A stretch of DNA of 64,000 nucleotides. Origin: Agrocybe praecox. Lineage: Eukaryota > Basidiomycota > Agaricomycetes > Agaricales > Agrocybaceae. The notes under the pieces are model-generated. The model did no database searches. It was not told where the DNA came from and saw only the letters and a program-made list of their open reading frames with translations. Of the stretch, positions 60,106 to 64,000 are shown in pieces (the first letter of the stretch is position 1; each line of letters begins with the position of its first letter). The position numbers and the translations under genes were made by a program. Location: NCBI GenBank assembly GCA_964017145.1, contig OZ024852.1, forward strand, positions 559,945 to 623,944, in the 5' to 3' direction.

Positions 60106-60186
60106 GTCAGAGATCTTAGTGGAAGAATGTAGTCTCATGGAGCTTTAGGGCTCTCTGAAGTAGCAAATATTTTTTCTGTAACATCA
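60106..60186. repeat. Direct repeat copy B (81 bp)
   Basis: This is the second copy of the segment at 59814-59893, in the same orientation, about 210 bp further on. Differences are scattered substitutions and small indels. The exon-like part here meets a stop earlier than in copy A, so at least one copy is non-coding or decayed. Confidence 0.85.
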
Positions 60187-60936
60187 TACGAGAAAAGAAT
60201 CGAAGTTAATAGAAATAAGGCTTACCGGTATATCTCTCCGTTGAGCATAGTTAAATACAATGCGCTTGGGCTTCTTCGGGTTGAAAGCTGGTGTAAGTGG
60301 AAAGTAGGAAAGAAATGAGTTAATCCTTTAGTAAAAAGAGTAGCTTCATAGTCTGTAATCCATTATAGAAGTTAATTATCCTTTGGGGACAGGCGAAACT
60401 TGGGTCTGCATGTCGATGAAGGAAGAGATCCAGCGTCGGACGCGCGACGCGGTGTGAAAAAAAGATTCCCACGAATCGAATGATTGCTCCGCCTGAAATT
60501 TACAAGCCGCCGAACTTTGCCGACTCCTTGCCCTCCTAGTCCTATACTCTTTCGAGTCCGTCCTAACCGCTTGAAAACACATTTCACCCAAATAGTGCGC
60601 AGTGGTCACTGTCCAATGTTTGATTCAAGAAAACTTGTCTAGACGACTCTACACATAATTTCCAAGAATACGGCTTTTGGACATTCGAAGATTGTTTGCA
60701 GGGTGATTAAAAGGTGTTCCTACATATAGTATACTCAGCGCGACAGCTGTCGATGCTGAGAAACATCAGCTATATACCTAGTCACCAGCTGCAGCGACGA
60801 CATCTCGAGCAAATCAAGGCGAACCGAGATCTCCAAAATCGAGTGGACTAAAGTGTCATTACATGGGCCCGAGTAACGAAACGATCATATAAAACTGTTA
60901 GCGTTCGGCTCGTAGGCTACTTCACATGCTACAGTG

Positions 60937-62233
60937 ATGATTCTGGTAAGTCTTATCCGCAAGATACTAAGTAGACGAAACGTGGACTGAAAAGAAAATC
61001 CACAGATCGATCTACCCCCCGAAATTATAAGACACATCGCCAATTTCCTCTGCGACTCGAAAGGCACTCTGGTGTCGTTGTCTTTGACGCACCGGGCATG
61101 CCACACAGAAGCAGAACAAGTGTTATATGACACTGTTCATGCCGCTGCTTTGGAAACCCTGGCCTCGAACCCACACAAGGCCAAATGGGTACATCGCCTC
61201 TGTATAGGCAACACCAGACAGGATCTGGATTTCGAGCCACTGAGTGTTCATGTAAGCGCTGCTCTGCGCAACACAGCCTCGCTCAGAGTGTTTTGGCTGG
61301 AAACGAGCTTCTGGGAACCACCCATAGCCTGGGTCAAAGAGATCGAGAATACACTGTGGTAAGTGCCATATGTTTCTTGATCTAGGACGTTTTAGAAGAA
61401 TTATTGACCTCCCCGTCGATGATATTTGTGTAGTGAAAGGAAATATGATCTACTGCACACCTTCTATTTCAGTTTCTCCGGCCTCGACATTCATCGAACG
61501 ATCCAAAACTTTCCAGAGCTGAAGATGCTCATAGCTGATCCGAAGACCGAAGAGCAGCTCGTCAAAGTTGTAATGCAGAGGCAAATCGCAAGCTCCAAAC
61601 TCAGAAATCTTCCTGCGCCTCTGAGTATATACACCTTCAGTCGCCGCAGCTCTACCTTGGGCATATTCCCAGAACTTTCCCTTTCCGCCACCATCACTGA
61701 CGGCCACTCCAGTATACTTCGAGAATTAAGCGAAGCTTTCGAATATCCAGGACAATTAGAGAATTTTAGATCTAGCGTCCTGTGGACTGACCCTCACAGA
61801 ATCATATCATTCGTCATCCATCTCGTAAATGTGCACTTGTCTCCGGAAATAAAGACCCTCATCAAGGACTTGACTAAAATCTTCCCTCCAACTCGTTGGA
61901 ATTATCTTTGTTTTACGTTTGAGCATCCTGGCGAAATCGTAGGTCTTGTATTATCATGTTCATTTGCATTTTCTTTTGTCTTACCAAATCGTGACCATCA
62001 AGGTGCCAGAAGACATGAAGGATTTGCTATCGCTTTTCCCGTCACTGTGTTCGCTTTTTTTTCGACCCTTTTCTCATGAACGACGAATGGCTGGTGAAAA
62101 TCCAGTTGCCTATGAAGTTAGGGTGGCCCAAGCAAATTTATATCGATCGGTTTGTCCTAATCTGTATATAGTGACACTCATTGACGGCCAATATGTTGAA
62201 TTTTGGGATGAACCAATCGATCTCTGGTCATAA
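60937..62233 (+). CDS. F-box domain protein
   Basis: This is a likely substrate receptor of an SCF ubiquitin ligase. The first coding exon is only nine nucleotides (ATGATTCTG, 60937-60945), spliced over a 60-bp intron to give MILIDLPPEIIRHIANFL, then TLVSLSLTHRACHTEAEQVL. That is a normal F-box (LPPEI, LSLTHRACH) at the very N-terminus, which would bind Skp1. The rest, from EFPELKMLIADPKTEEQ-like stretches (FPELKMLIADPKTEEQLVK) to FVIHLVNVHLSPEIKTLIKD, looks like the irregular leucine-rich region common in Agaricomycete F-box proteins. The C-terminus ends VEFWDEPIDLWS before TAA 62231-62233. About four introns are inferred. The target is unknown. Confidence 0.82.
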
Positions 62234-62443
62234 CCATCTCCCCACTATGTGTATGTGAATAATCACTGCTGAAGAAATAGGTAGCGTGTTTTCACGGGGC
62301 CCCTTCACATTACTGGTGGTCATATTATTTCGCTAAAAGCCTTCCAAGTGCGTACATAGATAGTATTTACAGGATTTACAGGATTTACCCGAATAGGTAG
62401 CAGAAATACAAATTAGGGTCGTGTTCCAGGAATCTCTAGCAAC

Positions 62444-64000
62444 TTATATATCCCCTTGAACCTGGGTATCAAGTTGTACACCGTCGGTAGGCTTTGTCTC
62501 GTCGATATCCATTACATCTGCGTCATTACTAGTCTCTGGTTCCGCTCGCTTTACTTCACTGTCGGCATCTTCACCTTCAATTGGCGAGTGCATCACACCA
62601 TTTCCGTCATCAGGTCCGGGAAGTGCTGGGCTGTGGACGTTTTCAATTTCGGGATCATGCTCCATAGAAGGTTCCTGGACGTCTTCATGGACGCTCTGTC
62701 GTTCATATGCGGATGAAGGTGAGGATCCGTGAACCTAGTTAACACGCAAAAGGTCAGTTTACTTGAAGATAAAAAAAGCAGGAAATAAAAATAATAACAG
62801 ACCTCTGGCGGACGTCTGGAACTGAAGCCATTCAAGTCGTTCGTGATGATCCTGGGAGTTACATTTCCATTGACTCTAGGGCTCCTGAATGGCCCATCCT
62901 CATACGACATATCGACCGTCCTAGTTGGGGTACGCGTCGTCGGTGTAATGTCACCACTCTCGAAGTGCTCGGCATCATCCGGAGCTAACGGTACACCAAC
63001 GAGGTCACTGCGTCTCCTGGAACGAGAGGAAGACGTGGAAGATCGCCGAATGCGCGCACCTTCTGCGGAGAAAACCCCAGCGCCGCTGGCTGCAGATGAT
63101 GGAGGGTTTGTTCCTGCGAATCCATTGGTACTCCCAGCAGATGACGGAGGCAGCATAGACCCTGTAACGGGAGTTATTGCTCCAGCACTACTGCCAGAAG
63201 AAGGCGGTGGTGGTGGCATGTTGATTGAATTTATAGGCGAGATAGGCGGTGCCATTGACCAGCCCGAACTTGGAAGCGCAGCACTAGAAGAAGGTGGTGG
63301 GACCATATTTGGAGGAGGCATGGAAGATGATGTAGGCGGTTGAGTTATTTGCGAAAAATGTCTTTGCCCTGATACTGAGTGGTGTTCAGGCAGCGGAGAT
63401 GGTGATCTGGATCGAGGGAAATATCTCTCGTATAGAGCTGGTTCTCCATGGTATAACGCGTCCAAGAGGAGGCTGAATATTTCGTAGATATTTAGCTTAC
63501 AAAATTGCTAGATGACTACCGAACAACTCACTCGTTTTCTGCTTGGAGTTTCTTCATTTTGGAGTTCAGAAATTCGAGGTCGCGCTGGGCAGTTTCATGT
63601 ACCTTTTACAAGACGTGAAAAAGATATTCGCAATAGAAAGAGGTTCACGCACTGCTGTAACCTTGTCATAGCGTTCCCTCATTTTCTGAAACCTGAGTAA
63701 CGCTTAAGTACCATGAAGTAGCAATGATCCTGTAACTCACTTGTCTTTATACGAAACTGATCTGTCGTATGGGCCCTGCCATGGTATGAACCGTAAGTAA
63801 GGCATTTACTGTGAAGAAAATGAAGAAAATGTACTTTGGCCCTTTCCCTCTCCTGGTCCCTTAAAAGTTGTTGTTGTTCCTCCTTTTCTTTAAGTTCTTT
63901 CTCTCGTTCTCGCTCTGCCGCTTTTTGCCTAGCTTGTTCCTTTCGCAATTCCTGGGCCTCTTTTCGCCTTTCCTGTTCCTGCTTCTTACGTTCCTGCTCC
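62444..64000 (-). CDS. Coiled-coil protein resembling INO80 complex subunit F (5' end off window)
   Basis: The 3' part of a gene running in from the right edge; the start is not in the window. From the edge, a long Arg/Glu/Lys/Gln coiled coil (KEQARQKAAEREREKELKEK and neighbours) is spliced to SVSYKDKFQKMRERYDKVTA, then VHETAQRDLEFLNSKMKKLQ and AENDLLLDALYHGEPALYER. That YKxKFxxMRxRYxKVT plus AENxLLLDxL pattern is like the INO80F/TFPT-type subunit of the INO80 chromatin remodeller. The remainder is a Pro/Ser-rich disordered region and an acidic end (DADVMDIDETKPTDGVQLDT), with TAA 62444-62446. Five introns are inferred. The coiled coil is certain; the INO80 link is a motif-level guess. Confidence 0.7.

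Larger units (their letters stand above)
59123..60936. other. Intergenic region with duplicated segment
   Basis: This 1.8-kb stretch has no firm gene. It holds two diverged copies of an 80-bp segment (59814-59893 and 60106-60186) and, between them, a perfect inverted repeat CACGTCA-N7-TGACGTG (59992-60012). On the minus strand a frame from ATG 60607-60609 (MTTAHYLGEMCFQAVRTDSK, 77 codons) and nearby intron-like borders hint at a small or degenerate gene running toward 59750, but no consistent model could be built. Confidence 0.5.

Noticed and set aside
62843..63343. 166-codon plus-strand open frame, Gly/Glu-rich
   Set aside because: It is antisense to the Pro/Ser-rich tail of the coiled-coil gene, whose frame is supported by flanking spliced exons.

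Overview
This window comes from a filamentous basidiomycete, most likely an Agaricomycete (mushroom-forming fungus). The evidence is eukaryotic genes broken by many 50-65 bp GT-AG introns, tandem laccases with signal peptides, a DUF6533-type membrane protein (a family typical of Agaricomycetes), an F-box gene and ordinary fungal housekeeping genes. All products were read from conceptual splicing by eye; no database search was run. I see no rRNA, confident tRNA, CRISPR array or intact transposon. || Layout. 1-4.35 kb (minus): the 5' part of a type-B carboxylesterase running off the left edge, then STT3, the catalytic subunit of oligosaccharyltransferase. 4.96-12 kb: a MATE transporter (minus), an agmatinase-like ureohydrolase with a signal peptide (plus) and an amino-acid/GABA-type permease (minus). 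12.6-18 kb: a polysaccharide-deacetylase-family enzyme and the dynamin-like GTPase Vps1 (both plus). 18.5-21.4 kb: a BCS1-type AAA ATPase (minus). 21.4-26.06 kb: a gene-poor stretch. 26.06-26.88 kb: SYS1 (minus). 27.1-32 kb: a type II membrane dipeptidyl aminopeptidase with two unusually long introns. 34.5-40.5 kb: a large low-complexity protein whose C-terminal part looks like Ett1/Nro1. 41-43.4 kb (minus): a single-pass membrane protein and VPS28 (ESCRT-I). || 44-54.8 kb: three tandem laccase genes with the same intron layout. A 73-residue small secreted protein gene, split into three short exons, lies on the opposite strand between laccase 1 and 2 and is divergent from laccase 2. 55-64 kb: a small membrane-anchored protein with PPxY motifs, a DUF6533 protein with a putative 9-nt microexon, a repeat-bearing spacer, an F-box protein and, at the right edge, part of a coiled-coil protein resembling INO80 subunit F. 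|| How the genes relate. This is a normal fungal mixture and not an operon or secondary-metabolite cluster. Several products serve the secretory and endosomal system (STT3, SYS1, Vps1, VPS28, the dipeptidyl aminopeptidase, perhaps the PPxY protein). The laccase/small-secreted-protein block is the one plausible functional cluster, for extracellular oxidation. The most notable sequence-level points are non-canonical splice donors (three GC-AG introns and one apparent GA-AG intron), the hidden small secreted protein, the Ett1-like fusion and the long introns near 30 kb.
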